From: a virus
IMG/VR virus record: IMGVR_UViG_3300046535_000545
Coordinates: 1-47,384 of that record
Length of the DNA: 47,384 bases
Strand: one strand, 5' to 3'
The position numbers were made by a program, and so were the translations under genes. Positions within the stretch are counted from its first letter, which is position 1. Each line of letters opens with the position of its first letter. A model generated the notes under the pieces. It was not told the origin of the DNA. It worked only from the letters and a program-made list of their open reading frames with translations, and searched no databases. Of this stretch, positions 33,659-41,984 are shown piece after piece.

Positions 33659-33684
33659 CGCCGCTTGAAAGAGCGGCGTTTTTG
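33659..33684 (+). terminator. Intrinsic terminator after the endolysin
   Basis: CGCCGCT (33659-33665), 6-base loop, AGCGGCG (33672-33678), TTTTT. Confidence 0.85.
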
Positions 33685-33727
33685 TGTTTAAGCTGTAGCG
33701 CCCTGCGGAGACTGGCTGTAGGGATAC

Positions 33728-33767
33728 GAGCGCCGGGCCTTTTTGAGCCTTCCGAGGCCCGGCGCTC
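33728..33767. other. Perfect 12-bp inverted repeat before the holin-like gene
   Basis: GAGCGCCGGGCC (33728-33739) and GGCCCGGCGCTC (33756-33767) with a 16-base loop. The loop, not the 3' side, carries the T run, so it is not a standard terminator for either strand. It may be an RNA structure controlling lysis timing or a protein-binding site. Confidence 0.6.
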
Positions 33768-33809
33768 CGATCTACACGCGGAAAGCTCGCCTACAAGGAA
33801 GGGTTCACA

Positions 33810-33983
33810 ATGAATTTTCTGTCTTACGTTATTGATTACGGCCCGGTTGCCGTAACCGCCGCTGCGGCTGCTATGGCTGTTTTGCCGCAGGGCAAGCCCG
33901 GTTCTACTTGGGATAGCGTCCGATCTGGCGTTAACTTCCTCGCCATGAACTTCGGCAACGCCAAAAACGCCCGCAAGCTCTAA
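33810..33983 (+). CDS. Small holin-like membrane protein (tentative)
   Basis: 57 residues. Hydrophobic segment about 5-26 (YVIDYGPVAVTAAAAAMAVLP) and a basic end. Position between endolysin and spanins suggests a holin, but one short segment is weak evidence. AAGGAAGGG precedes ATG. Confidence 0.5.
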   Translation: MNFLSYVIDYGPVAVTAAAAAMAVLPQGKPGSTWDSVRSGVNFLAMNFGNAKNARKL

Positions 33984-34198
33984 TGCGTGGCCTGTCGGCT
34001 ATCCTGTCGGCGCTCAAGGCGCTGTTTAGCTTGCTAGGCATGTTCCAAGCTGAAGCAGGCCGCAGGGCGGGGCGAAGCGAGGTTCTAAGGGCCGACGCTC
34101 AAGCCCTCGCCAAAGCCGAAGCGAAAGTTAGGGCCATTGCGGCGAAGGGGCAAACCGATGCGGAAACTGTGGGCAGTCTCGATAGCGGCAAGTTTTAG
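33983..34198 (+). CDS. i-spanin-like protein
   Basis: 71 residues: hydrophobic N-terminus (LSAILSALKALFSLLGMF) and a charged helix. The o-spanin lies in another frame overlapping its 3' end (34158), the classic Rz/Rz1 design. Spans the periplasm and helps rupture the outer membrane. Starts at TAATG on the previous stop. Confidence 0.65.
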   Translation: MRGLSAILSALKALFSLLGMFQAEAGRRAGRSEVLRADAQALAKAEAKVRAIAAKGQTDAETVGSLDSGKF

Positions 34199-34376
34199 TC
34201 TGGCTGTGGCGGGCTGCGCCGGGCCTAGCGCCCTGTACTGCCCCCCGCTGAAGGGGTACGCCCCGGCAATGCAGACGAAGCTTGCTGGCGAGTTCCCTAG
34301 CCTGCCTAGCGAGGCCCGCACGATGATAAACGACTACGGCCTTTTGCGCCGCGAGTGCAGGGCGATCAAAAACTAA
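34158..34376 (+). CDS. o-spanin lipoprotein (Rz1-like)
   Basis: 72 residues. Signal peptide with a lipobox: Val17-Ala18-Gly19-Cys20 (LAVAGC), so Cys20 should be lipidated and the protein anchored in the outer membrane. Pro-containing mature part. Starts inside the i-spanin gene in the other frame. ATG 34158 is preferred over an upstream TTG because it begins a clean lipoprotein signal. Confidence 0.8.
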   Translation: MRKLWAVSIAASFSLAVAGCAGPSALYCPPLKGYAPAMQTKLAGEFPSLPSEARTMINDYGLLRRECRAIKN

Positions 34377-34398
34377 GGGGGCCTAGACGCCCCCTTTC
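34375..34398 (+). terminator. Intrinsic terminator (weak tail)
   Basis: AAGGGGGC (34375-34382), 6-base loop, GCCCCCTT (34389-34396), then TCTC. Confidence 0.6.
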
Positions 34399-34426
34399 TC
34401 ATACACAAATGCAAGGGCTAGGGGTT

Positions 34427-34762
34427 ATGGATTTTGCTTCGGTTGTATCGGCAGCTTGTGCCGTTAGCTTGGTTCTAATTGCTGTTGGCACAAACCTTGT
34501 TAGGATTGGACAGCTAACCAATAAAGTTACAAACGCGGAAATTCAGCTAGCCTCTATGGAAGGCGAGCTTGAACGCGCGAAAATGGCAACCGTTGCACTC
34601 GCTGCTAAAATGAGTACCGAATACGTCCAACATTCCACAATGGAAAAGCTTGAGACAAGCGTTAACGTTAGTATCACGCGGTTGTTTGACCGCATGGACA
34701 ACGGATTTAATCAGCTTGGCAACCGGATAGACAACTTATTGCAGGCTAAGCCTAACGCTTGA
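34427..34762 (+). CDS. Membrane-anchored coiled-coil protein at the end of the lysis cassette
   Basis: 111 residues from ATG 34427 (GGGG ribosome site). One transmembrane helix at about 6-26, then a coiled coil to the C-terminus. Topology like a second i-spanin or a regulator of lysis. The 3' end overlaps the convergent leftward gene by 11 bases. Confidence 0.65.
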   Translation: MDFASVVSAACAVSLVLIAVGTNLVRIGQLTNKVTNAEIQLASMEGELERAKMATVALAAKMSTEYVQHSTMEKLETSVNVSITRLFDRMDNGFNQLGNRIDNLLQAKPNA

Positions 34763-34952
34763 TTTGGTAGCCGGTTTTCGTCTTGGTTACGACTTCCGGC
34801 CATTCGCCAAACTTGGCGCGGTAACAGGACGCAAGGTAGAAGCCCCGCGCTAGCTTGATGAGCCAGCAAGCGGTTCTAACAACCACGAGTGCGGCGATTA
34901 CCATAACCGCAGCCCCTACCCCATAGACCCAAAAAATAATCCATCCGTACAT
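34752..34952 (-). CDS. Small membrane protein
   Basis: 66 residues. One hydrophobic helix (WIIFWVYGVGAAVMVIAALVVV), then a basic cytoplasmic tail. First of the leftward genes, reading towards the lysis cassette. Function unknown. Confidence 0.6.
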   Translation of the reverse strand: MYGWIIFWVYGVGAAVMVIAALVVVRTACWLIKLARGFYLASCYRAKFGEWPEVVTKTKTGYQIKR

Positions 34953-35257
34953 TAGCCTTGCTCCAATAAATCAGCCAAGTCCCTTAGGCATTGCGCCTGC
35001 GTCCGCTTGTCGTCTGTGCCGTAAACGTCAACATAAGTAGCGCTAATCGTCCTAGCCAAATATGCAGCGGTATCAACGGCAAGCTTGCGGCCTAGCTCCA
35101 CCGTCAAGCTAAGTTCTGTCTCGCACTCCGTTTCTGCAATGGATAATTTGACCGCTTGCCAGCAACCGCCCACAAAGTTCGCCGCGCCAAAGTTCAAAGC
35201 GCCTCGCGCTATAACTGGCTTGCGCCCGCCTCTCTTGGTAACTTTTGCATAGTGCAT
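34952..35257 (-). CDS. Hypothetical protein
   Basis: 101 residues. Basic N-terminus (KVTKRGGRKP), then an acidic helical part. AAGGCGG precedes the ATG. The stop shares a base with the next start (TAATG type). Unknown. Confidence 0.6.
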   Translation of the reverse strand: MHYAKVTKRGGRKPVIARGALNFGAANFVGGCWQAVKLSIAETECETELSLTVELGRKLAVDTAAYLARTISATYVDVYGTDDKRTQAQCLRDLADLLEQG

Positions 35258-35258
35258 C

Positions 35259-35636
35259 TTATGCCGCCTTCCTGTGGTAAGCCTTTTCGTAGCGCGAAAA
35301 CGAAAAGTGCCCCTTTGCCGTTACGCTGGCTTCTACGCGCGCTTTAAGCTCTGCGAAGGTCAAGCCGATTTTGCATGTCCCCAAGTCGTTCTCGTTAACG
35401 CCGGGCAAATCGGCAATGTAGCGGGCAACTTCGCACAGCGCAAAGCCCCTGCCCTCGCCATCATAGGACCGCTTGAAGCCCCATTGCGGAGCGCCGTTTG
35501 CGTCTGCGGTAATCCAACAGCCGTTAGCAAGGCCCATGCCGTGTCGCCCGTCAACCCATTGCGTATTGATGTAAATACGGGTTTCCTTGGTTGTCGGGTT
35601 AACCCAAACGTTGAGCTTCAGGTTTTTGTAAGACAT
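35259..35636 (-). CDS. Hypothetical protein
   Basis: 125 residues from ATG 35636; the longer upstream frame lacks a ribosome site and would overlap the 35641 gene. Beta-rich and aromatic, with a late helical KLRVEAS-like segment. GAGG precedes the ATG. Unknown. Confidence 0.6.
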   Translation of the reverse strand: MSYKNLKLNVWVNPTTKETRIYINTQWVDGRHGMGLANGCWITADANGAPQWGFKRSYDGEGRGFALCEVARYIADLPGVNENDLGTCKIGLTFAELKARVEASVTAKGHFSFSRYEKAYHRKAA

Positions 35637-35640
35637 AGCC

Positions 35641-35787
35641 TTATACCTCAATAACGGTAACACGAACGATAAGCCCCACATCGCGAAGCTGCTTCGCCAA
35701 GCGTTCGGCCCCGGCAAGCGTTTTAGGGTTGGAATAGCTAAACGTTCCGTCAAACCATTCGCTTTTAGTCTTATACAGCTTTTTCAT
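35641..35787 (-). CDS. Small basic hypothetical protein
   Basis: 48 residues. Begins MKKLYKTKSEW, ends RVTVIEV. First gene behind the leftward promoter at 35843, with CGGAG before the ATG. Unknown. Confidence 0.6.
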   Translation of the reverse strand: MKKLYKTKSEWFDGTFSYSNPKTLAGAERLAKQLRDVGLIVRVTVIEV

Positions 35788-35814
35788 CTACGTAACTCCG
35801 TTTCGACTAAACCC

Positions 35815-35843
35815 AACATAGCCGCAACCGTTAGCCCTGTCAA
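35815..35843 (-). promoter_or_regulatory. Leftward sigma70-like promoter
   Basis: On the minus strand: TTGACA (35843-35838), 17-bp spacer, TATGTT (35820-35815). Drives the 35787-34752 cluster. Same spacing as the rightward set. Confidence 0.8.
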
Positions 35844-35857
35844 TCGCCTCTTTGCAT

Positions 35858-37900
35858 TTAATCCGCTAAGCCCCAATTCGGCCCCCGGCTTTGGTCTACG
35901 TTAACAGGGATACGCAGCTTTATCGCGCCTTCCATTGTCTCTTTGATAAAGCGGAACGCCTCGCGCGTTTCGGGGCTATCGTCTCTTACGCTAAAATCTA
36001 ATTCATCATGCACGGTAATGCGCGGAACCCCTACCGCATCAAACACGCCAGACCGTAAGCAGGCCCGCATACCTGTCTTGATAATATCCGGCTCCGAACC
36101 TTGGAACTTGTAGTTAACGCCCCTATACTCATACGCTCGCTTGATCTTGGAGCCATAAACCCTAACCGCTTGCTCTAGCGGCAAAGGCGTTGAGCGCCCG
36201 TAGCCGTCTGGCTCAAACAATGGGAACCGGACGCGCCGCCCTAGCAGGGTTCTCACATAACCAAACTCTTGCACTTCGCGCCCGATTGCTGCCATTGTCG
36301 CTTTAACGTAAGGCGCTCCGCTGTGGTAAGACTTGAAAAACTCTTTAGCTTGTTCGCCTGTCAACCCTGCACTATAGGCCAAGCTCTTTTCGGTTTGCCC
36401 GTATAGAAGCCCGAAGTTGACGTTTTTAATCGGGCGGCGCTTCTCTTTGACAACCGCCGCGTCTGTTGCATCCCATCCCATTAGCGGCGCAACGTTATTA
36501 AAAACGTTTAAATGGTAATCCATGTTTTTATCATTGCGGTAGCTTTCGCGCAAACGTTCCGCGCTACCGTCGCCAGCGTCAACCGCGTAATGCGCAAGAA
36601 TACGATAATGGATTTGGCTGTAATCATTCTTTTGCCAGCAAAAATGCCCCGCATCATGCGTAAACGCCTGCCTAACCTTTTTGCCTAACGCCGTGCGGCT
36701 AGGTATATTCTGCAAATTAGGATCGGAGCTAGCAAACCGCCCTACCATAGTTCCGTTTTTGTCGCCTTTCAGCGGGTGAAACTGTGGGAACAACTTACCG
36801 TCTACGCTCTTGTCGATAATGTAAGACTGTAGAAACGTACCGACAATCTTTTCGTGTTCGCGTATATCGTTCACAAGTTCGCCTAAAGGATGCTCAAGAG
36901 CTTTAAGCCATTCCTTTTCAAAGCTTGGATTACCTATTGCGTCCGCGTCTTTTTCTTGCATAGCCCTCGTAGGTTTGGCGCGCGGATAAGTTATGCCCAC
37001 AGTATCAAACAACCTAGCGAGGTTCGCGGTTGAGCAACTTTCGAGCGTAACGCCGTATTCGTGTTTAACTCTGGCGTAGAGGGCCGCAGTTTCGATTGTT
37101 AGCTCGTGCTTCATTTGCTCTGCTTTGGCTACGTCCACCGTAACCCCTTCGCGGCGCATACGCACAAGCAAGGGGATTAGATCGTTCTCAAGCCTGAATA
37201 GCTCTGTAAGTTCTTGTTTAACAAGTTCCGGCCATTGCCTATCAATAATATCGAGCGGTAGGAAAGCATCTGCTTCGGCGTAGGGACCGACAAGGCAAGG
37301 CGGGGCGCGATAAATGTTCGCGCGAGTTTCGCGCTCTGGCGTCGCAGGGTAGGCGCTCCTAAGCCATGCGTAAAGCTCGCTTGTTACCTTGCCTTGGCGT
37401 AGGTACTTATGGGCTAGCACGTCAAGAGCCACTAAGGCGTTTTCGTCAATAAGCGCCTCTGCAAACTGGCAATCGTAGAGGTCGCCATTTACAAAAATGT
37501 TTTCCTCCGCAAGCCAACCACAATCGTAAAGAAGGTTGGCCCCTACCTTCGGGGTAGGGGTTTCAAGCTGTTCCTTGAGCCAGCCTAGCGTCTGGCGTGG
37601 GTCAAGGTTATCTTCGCCGCCTACCTCGTGGCGCAAAGGGAAGTACCAATTACCCCTATTGCCCGTGCGATCTTGGGCCGCTAGAGACACGCCTACAATG
37701 TGCCCCCGGCCCCGCGCCCAACCCGGCCCGGCTGTGGTCAAATCAGGATCAAAGGTTTCTACGTCAAACCCGATAGCTCGCGCCCCCGATAAGTTGGGCA
37801 AGGTTTGCGGCGGTTTCCAACCCGTAACAGGTATGCGCGGCAACTCGCGCAAGCTGGCCTTTTTGCGGAGCGTAAAGGCTTCCTGATTAAAGAGGTTCAA
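35858..37900 (-). CDS. DNA polymerase, family A
   Basis: 680 residues. A 3'-5' exonuclease: DVETF (about 47-51), LLYDCGWL, YAEADAF. Polymerase: GRFASSDPNLQNIPSR; motif A DYSQIHYR (the usual Glu in DYSQIELR is His here); motif B KRRPIKNVNFGLLYGQ with a conserved Phe in the O helix (which disfavours dideoxy incorporation); motif C VHDEL. Replicates the phage genome. Starts by the 67-aa gene at 37904. Confidence 0.95.
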   Translation of the reverse strand: MNLFNQEAFTLRKKASLRELPRIPVTGWKPPQTLPNLSGARAIGFDVETFDPDLTTAGPGWARGRGHIVGVSLAAQDRTGNRGNWYFPLRHEVGGEDNLDPRQTLGWLKEQLETPTPKVGANLLYDCGWLAEENIFVNGDLYDCQFAEALIDENALVALDVLAHKYLRQGKVTSELYAWLRSAYPATPERETRANIYRAPPCLVGPYAEADAFLPLDIIDRQWPELVKQELTELFRLENDLIPLLVRMRREGVTVDVAKAEQMKHELTIETAALYARVKHEYGVTLESCSTANLARLFDTVGITYPRAKPTRAMQEKDADAIGNPSFEKEWLKALEHPLGELVNDIREHEKIVGTFLQSYIIDKSVDGKLFPQFHPLKGDKNGTMVGRFASSDPNLQNIPSRTALGKKVRQAFTHDAGHFCWQKNDYSQIHYRILAHYAVDAGDGSAERLRESYRNDKNMDYHLNVFNNVAPLMGWDATDAAVVKEKRRPIKNVNFGLLYGQTEKSLAYSAGLTGEQAKEFFKSYHSGAPYVKATMAAIGREVQEFGYVRTLLGRRVRFPLFEPDGYGRSTPLPLEQAVRVYGSKIKRAYEYRGVNYKFQGSEPDIIKTGMRACLRSGVFDAVGVPRITVHDELDFSVRDDSPETREAFRFIKETMEGAIKLRIPVNVDQSRGPNWGLAD

Positions 37901-37903
37901 AGC

Positions 37904-38107
37904 TTATCCTACAAGTTTAAGGCGAAGGCGTACAGCTTCCGACGCCGAATTGCGAGCGTAGCCCTGCGTAATCGCAGCCCTAGAGAATTGGCCCGCGTCG
38001 TATTCTGCGGCGCTTTGTTTGTGCCAATGTGCGGCGGTTTCAGCCTCCAAATTACACATTTGGATTATGCCCCACTGTGCGCGCTTGGTTGCCTTGCTGA
38101 TAGCCAT
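37904..38107 (-). CDS. Small hypothetical protein
   Basis: 67 residues from ATG 38107; an upstream TTG at 38131 lies too close to the promoter. Ala/Gln/Arg-rich, probably helical. Leads the DNA polymerase operon. Unknown. Confidence 0.6.
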   Translation of the reverse strand: MAISKATKRAQWGIIQMCNLEAETAAHWHKQSAAEYDAGQFSRAAITQGYARNSASEAVRLRLKLVG

Positions 38108-38139
38108 TTCCGTAATCCCGGTTGCGTTCAACTGAAGCC

Positions 38140-38168
38140 AACATAAGGCTAGCGTTCGCGTATGTCAA
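38140..38168 (-). promoter_or_regulatory. Leftward sigma70-like promoter
   Basis: Minus strand: TTGACA (38168-38163), 17-bp spacer, TATGTT (38145-38140). Drives the small gene at 37904 and the DNA polymerase. Confidence 0.8.
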
Positions 38169-38177
38169 CAGCTAATT

Positions 38178-39182
38178 CTAATTGCGTACCGTTACCAAAG
38201 CCGCGCGAACGCCAGCCCCACTAAAATACATTATATCTTGCGTCAAATCGGCTTGCGTTACAAGCCCAGTAAGCATCCCCATACGCTTAGCGTTAAAAGC
38301 GGGGCCTTCAGCTAACCCGGAAATTTCGTAGTTAGCCCCTTGTCCTAGGTTGCCGTCCGTCTCTGTCGTAATGCGGCCCTCGCACAGCTTGAGCGTATCG
38401 CGATTAGCGAAAGGCATTAGAGCTTCAATAGCTTCAAAGAACTTAGGCGGCAACGCATCAAACCGGGCCGGTTTTTCCAAAATCAGCCGATAGTTAAGAT
38501 ATTGCTCGCCATAGAGCTTCGTCTTAAACCAAGCGTGGGGGCTAAACCAAAAGGTAACGCTACTTTCGCTGTAGCCGAAGCCCACAAGTGGCCGATTGAT
38601 GCGAAGCAGCGCAGAGACGGAACTTTTCGGCAAGAGCAAGCCGGGCGGCAAATCAACGCCGTGCCAAGCCTCCACCAAAATAACGCTATCCGTCGCCACG
38701 CAAGAGCCAGCCTGAAGCAGCACAGAGCATGTAACGACGCGGGGGGCGCTATCCTGCACAAAGGCCCCTACGACCTTCAGGGCGTCTTTAACCCTATCGT
38801 CTATGACCGCAATACAAGCGTCTGGCGTGACTTCAGGGAACACATCGGCAGGCAGGCATGGAACAACGGCGCGAAAGCCCCCGGAGCGGATTGACAGGCC
38901 GCTAGGCGTCTGCGTAATCGAATGAGAGGCCCCGACGCGGGCCATAGCGGCGGCAAGTTGCGCCCCCTGTGGGCAGGCGCTTAAATCTTCCTCTATGGCG
39001 TGGCCTACCGATTTAATGCCGTCTGTAGCCGTAAGCCAGCCGTCATGCACTTGCACGAACTTCGCAAAATCGTCGCCACCTTCTTTATAAATGCCAGCCG
39101 CGAACTTGAGCGCAGCCGCAAGCGGTATCTTGCCTGTAGCCGGTATTTCGACGGGCTTATCTTTGTTGCGACGCGGAGCCAT
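38178..39182 (-). CDS. DNA sliding clamp-like protein
   Basis: 334 residues, close to a three-domain beta clamp. Clamp-like features: VLLQAGSCVATDSVILVEAW, LLLPKSSVSALLRI, and regularly spaced strand-turn units. A clamp with a family A polymerase would provide processivity. No sequence signature is unique to clamps, so this remains a fold inference. Confidence 0.6.
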   Translation of the reverse strand: MAPRRNKDKPVEIPATGKIPLAAALKFAAGIYKEGGDDFAKFVQVHDGWLTATDGIKSVGHAIEEDLSACPQGAQLAAAMARVGASHSITQTPSGLSIRSGGFRAVVPCLPADVFPEVTPDACIAVIDDRVKDALKVVGAFVQDSAPRVVTCSVLLQAGSCVATDSVILVEAWHGVDLPPGLLLPKSSVSALLRINRPLVGFGYSESSVTFWFSPHAWFKTKLYGEQYLNYRLILEKPARFDALPPKFFEAIEALMPFANRDTLKLCEGRITTETDGNLGQGANYEISGLAEGPAFNAKRMGMLTGLVTQADLTQDIMYFSGAGVRAALVTVRN

Positions 39183-39414
39183 TTGTTAAACCTTGTTCAA
39201 GCTGCAACCGTAGCTCGCGGAGCTTCGCCGTTTTTAGTTCCTGCTTAATCGTGCGGTACTCTACAAGCTCTATGCGTTCTTTCGAGCGGCGGGTACGAGT
39301 ATTAAGGTTGTAGCAGTCTTTGCACTCCTTACGGTACCCATCGCGGTTCTGCTTCTGTTTGTAAAACTTACGAGCGGCCTTTTCTTCGCCGCATTGCTTG
39401 CACGTCTTAAACAT
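39157..39414 (-). CDS. Small zinc-ribbon protein
   Basis: 85 residues. CKQCG (C5, C8) and CKDC (C31, C34), separated by a Lys-rich stretch, form a likely zinc site. A charged helix follows. Might bind nucleic acid. Overlaps the clamp-like gene by 26 bases. Confidence 0.7.
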   Translation of the reverse strand: MFKTCKQCGEEKAARKFYKQKQNRDGYRKECKDCYNLNTRTRRSKERIELVEYRTIKQELKTAKLRELRLQLEQGLTNGSASQQR

Positions 39415-39646
39415 TTTCGGTTAACTCCAAAAACTTTAGACGCGGCAGGCTAACCGGGGCGCGGTAAACTTGCGATGATGCGAAGCCCCACGTTTTCCGA
39501 TTATCGTCTTTATCGTCCTCACAAGCTGGCGCAACGCCGGGCACTCGTTCGGGCCGGTTGCATTGCCGGTTTTCGTTGCCTCGCGTGGTATTATATAGCC
39601 AAGACTGTCTTACGGTAGGTCCCTTGTAATCCTTTGGCATTGCCAT
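39407..39646 (-). CDS. Hypothetical protein
   Basis: 79 residues. GGAGG precedes the ATG. Arg/Asn-rich first half, with Cys 29 and 42 possibly binding metal; no motif. Unknown. Confidence 0.55.
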   Translation of the reverse strand: MAMPKDYKGPTVRQSWLYNTTRGNENRQCNRPERVPGVAPACEDDKDDNRKTWGFASSQVYRAPVSLPRLKFLELTENV

Positions 39647-39659
39647 GTTTTAGCCTCCG

Positions 39660-39875
39660 TCAAAAAGGAATGTCGTTTGTATCGTCGTAATTATCGCAGC
39701 CGTTCGCAATGATGCGAGCGGGGGGCCGCTGCTTATAGCGTTTGCAAATTTCGCTAGGTTCGTCAAAGCCTACGCAGTTAATGCAAGAGCGGAACAAGTC
39801 GGCATGTTTTACGCCTTCAAATATCCTCCCGGCTAGGTCTTTCCATTCGGCTTTTCGGATTGTCGCCTTACCCAT
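39660..39875 (-). CDS. Stand-alone zinc module related to the Cas4-like nuclease tail
   Basis: 71 residues. C31 and C34 (CINC), C44 and C60 (NGCDNY). Spacing of the last pair (15 residues) and the following IANGC-x-N match the C-terminal module of the 41984 nuclease. Probable zinc binding; function unknown. Confidence 0.65.
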   Translation of the reverse strand: MGKATIRKAEWKDLAGRIFEGVKHADLFRSCINCVGFDEPSEICKRYKQRPPARIIANGCDNYDDTNDIPF

Positions 39876-40062
39876 TGTCTTTAGCTTCCTCTGGCTGGCC
39901 TAAGTCACAACCGCTATCGTGCGTCGTAAAGGTACTATAGCCTTCAACCATTTGTTGCAGCATGGGCGGTAGCTCTAAGCGGCAGTTGCCCTTAAGCTTA
40001 AGCTCTGCTTCCTGCACAGGCCAGCCGCTAGGGCTGTAAAATTTGCAATCTCTGCACTTCAT
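39868..40062 (-). CDS. Small Cys-rich protein
   Basis: 64 residues. C3 and C6 (CRDC), C27 and C52 suggest a zinc site of the CxxC...C...C type common in short phage replication-region proteins. Unknown role. Its stop overlaps the start of the 39660 gene. Confidence 0.65.
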   Translation of the reverse strand: MKCRDCKFYSPSGWPVQEAELKLKGNCRLELPPMLQQMVEGYSTFTTHDSGCDLGQPEEAKDNG

Positions 40063-41745
40063 TTACATTACTCCAAAATCATAGCCCACGACTTCAGGCC
40101 ATTTTTTGTTAACCCAAACCTTAACCCGCTTAGGCGCTCTTACGTGTGCGATATGCGTTAACGCTTCGTCAACGTTTTTTGGTTCCCAAGCCGTAGGGAA
40201 CCTAACCCGCCACCAATTTAACGCCTTGCTCCTTACCGGGCCTGTATGGTCCAAGCATACATATTCGTTAAACATTTGCAAGCCGCAAAAATAGCTAACC
40301 TTTATCATAGCCGGGCCTGTTGGCGTCCGCTTGCCTTCGGCGTCTTTGACGCTCTTTTGATGCCGGCTATACAGCACTCGAATAATATCGAATGTTTCGA
40401 CCTCTGGCTGGCTGTCTTTAAGCAATTCGTCGCTTGAAGCTCTGGCAACTAGCTTTTCCTGAAACTCAAACGGAGCGCCGCAGACCGCGCAAACTGGAAC
40501 GCGCGTATGGTTGTAGCAGCCGCAGTTTTCGCAGATTTTAACAGGAACTTCGCCCCCGCCCTTTTCGCCCGGCTTTTTCGGGATAACAGGATCATCAACC
40601 GGACCTAACCGCCGTGTGTTAGCTGCGAAGTCTAGCACTAAGCAGTTTTGCTTACCCGTCGCAGGGCTTGGGCGCATACCCCGCCCTATCATTTGAACGT
40701 GCAAGCTCGCGCTCATTGTGGGCCGCAGACCAATAATCAAATCAATAGGCGGGTGATCCTGCCCGGTTGTAAAAATGCCGTTGTTAGTTAAGCATCTATA
40801 TTCGCCGCGCTTAAACGCCGCTATTCTCGCGTCGCGCTCATTGCCTGTAAGCTTTGAGTGTACGCTAACCGCGCTAACCCCAAGGCTCTGCAACATTTCC
40901 GCAACATGGTCCGCATGTTCAATAGACGCACAGAAGGCAAGCCAGCAATTCCGATCATAGCCTAGCTCTAACGCCTCTTTGAGCGCCTTATATGTCACGT
41001 CATGTTTATCAACCGCAGCCGCTAGTTGCGTTGCGTTAAATTCGCCCTGCCTTATGCCCACAGTAGACAAGTCAAGCTCTGTGCTAGTCCTTCGCGGTAT
41101 TGGGGGCATAAGAAAGCCCTCCGCGATGAACCTCGCAAACCATTCCGGCGTTGTGTAGTCGGCTGCAACATGCGTAAACATTGCGGGCTTAGTCACGCCT
41201 TCGATAACAATATCGTCCGTTAATTTGCCCTGCCCCAAGCGCCAGCCGGTAGCCGACAGGCCAACAATACGCAGCCAAGGGTTCACAGCCCTAAGCGCGT
41301 CAATAATCTTGAAATACATAGCCGTTTCGTTCAAGGACACTAAATGAGCTTCGTCAACTATCAAAAGGTCAATACGCCCGAACAGTTCAATCTTTTTAAC
41401 TACGCTGGCAACGCCCCCGAACGTAATAGGCAACGTGTGGTCTTTCTGCCCAAGCCCGGCAGAATAGAAGCCGTATGGAGCGCCCGGCCAAAGAGCCTCT
41501 AGCTTGCTGGCGTTTTGTTCTATTAGCTCTTTGACGTGCGTAAGGATCATAACCCGCTGATTAGGGTAAGACCGAATAACGCGGGCGGCAAACGCAGCTA
41601 TAACAATGGACTTGCCTACGCCTGTCGGCATTAAGCAGAGCGGGTTAGCCGCTTGAGGCGTACCGTCGCGGTTCACGCCATGCTCTGCAAAGAATTGCCA
41701 AAGCTTTTCTTCGGCCTCTAGCTGGTAATAGCGCGGAACTAGCAT
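40063..41745 (-). CDS. SF2 DEAH-box helicase with zinc ribbon
   Basis: 560 residues. Walker A TGVGKS (41-46), DEAH (131-134), motif III-like GLSATG, helicase motif VI QMIGRGMRP (about 350) and a CENC...CAVC zinc ribbon about 405-430. Resembles UvsW/RadD-type recombination helicases. Likely opens branched intermediates or restarts forks. Its start overlaps the 41739 gene. Confidence 0.9.
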   Translation of the reverse strand: MLVPRYYQLEAEEKLWQFFAEHGVNRDGTPQAANPLCLMPTGVGKSIVIAAFAARVIRSYPNQRVMILTHVKELIEQNASKLEALWPGAPYGFYSAGLGQKDHTLPITFGGVASVVKKIELFGRIDLLIVDEAHLVSLNETAMYFKIIDALRAVNPWLRIVGLSATGWRLGQGKLTDDIVIEGVTKPAMFTHVAADYTTPEWFARFIAEGFLMPPIPRRTSTELDLSTVGIRQGEFNATQLAAAVDKHDVTYKALKEALELGYDRNCWLAFCASIEHADHVAEMLQSLGVSAVSVHSKLTGNERDARIAAFKRGEYRCLTNNGIFTTGQDHPPIDLIIGLRPTMSASLHVQMIGRGMRPSPATGKQNCLVLDFAANTRRLGPVDDPVIPKKPGEKGGGEVPVKICENCGCYNHTRVPVCAVCGAPFEFQEKLVARASSDELLKDSQPEVETFDIIRVLYSRHQKSVKDAEGKRTPTGPAMIKVSYFCGLQMFNEYVCLDHTGPVRSKALNWWRVRFPTAWEPKNVDEALTHIAHVRAPKRVKVWVNKKWPEVVGYDFGVM

Positions 41746-41984
41746 TTCGCTGCCTTGACTTTACCAAGCTTAAACACTTTTGCGCATTTTGGGCAGGTTG
41801 CTGTTCTGTCTTTATGGATTACCCAACCCGCTTGCTTAGCGTTCTTATAGGCGTCTTTCTTATCCTCGCAAGAGTAGTTATGCGGAAACTCCGCGTGTTT
41901 GTGTTCTGCGTTCTTGTAGCTGCAATAAAGGTCTAAGCTATACCCTGAAGCTATAAATTGCGGCGATGCTTTGCGGGTAAGCAT
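41739..41984 (-). CDS. Small zinc-binding protein
   Basis: 81 residues. A CPKC pair (C64, C67) near the end, plus C21, C39 and several His, could form a zinc site. Sits between helicase and nuclease. ATG overlaps the nuclease stop. Unknown. Confidence 0.6.
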   Translation of the reverse strand: MLTRKASPQFIASGYSLDLYCSYKNAEHKHAEFPHNYSCEDKKDAYKNAKQAGWVIHKDRTATCPKCAKVFKLGKVKAAKC

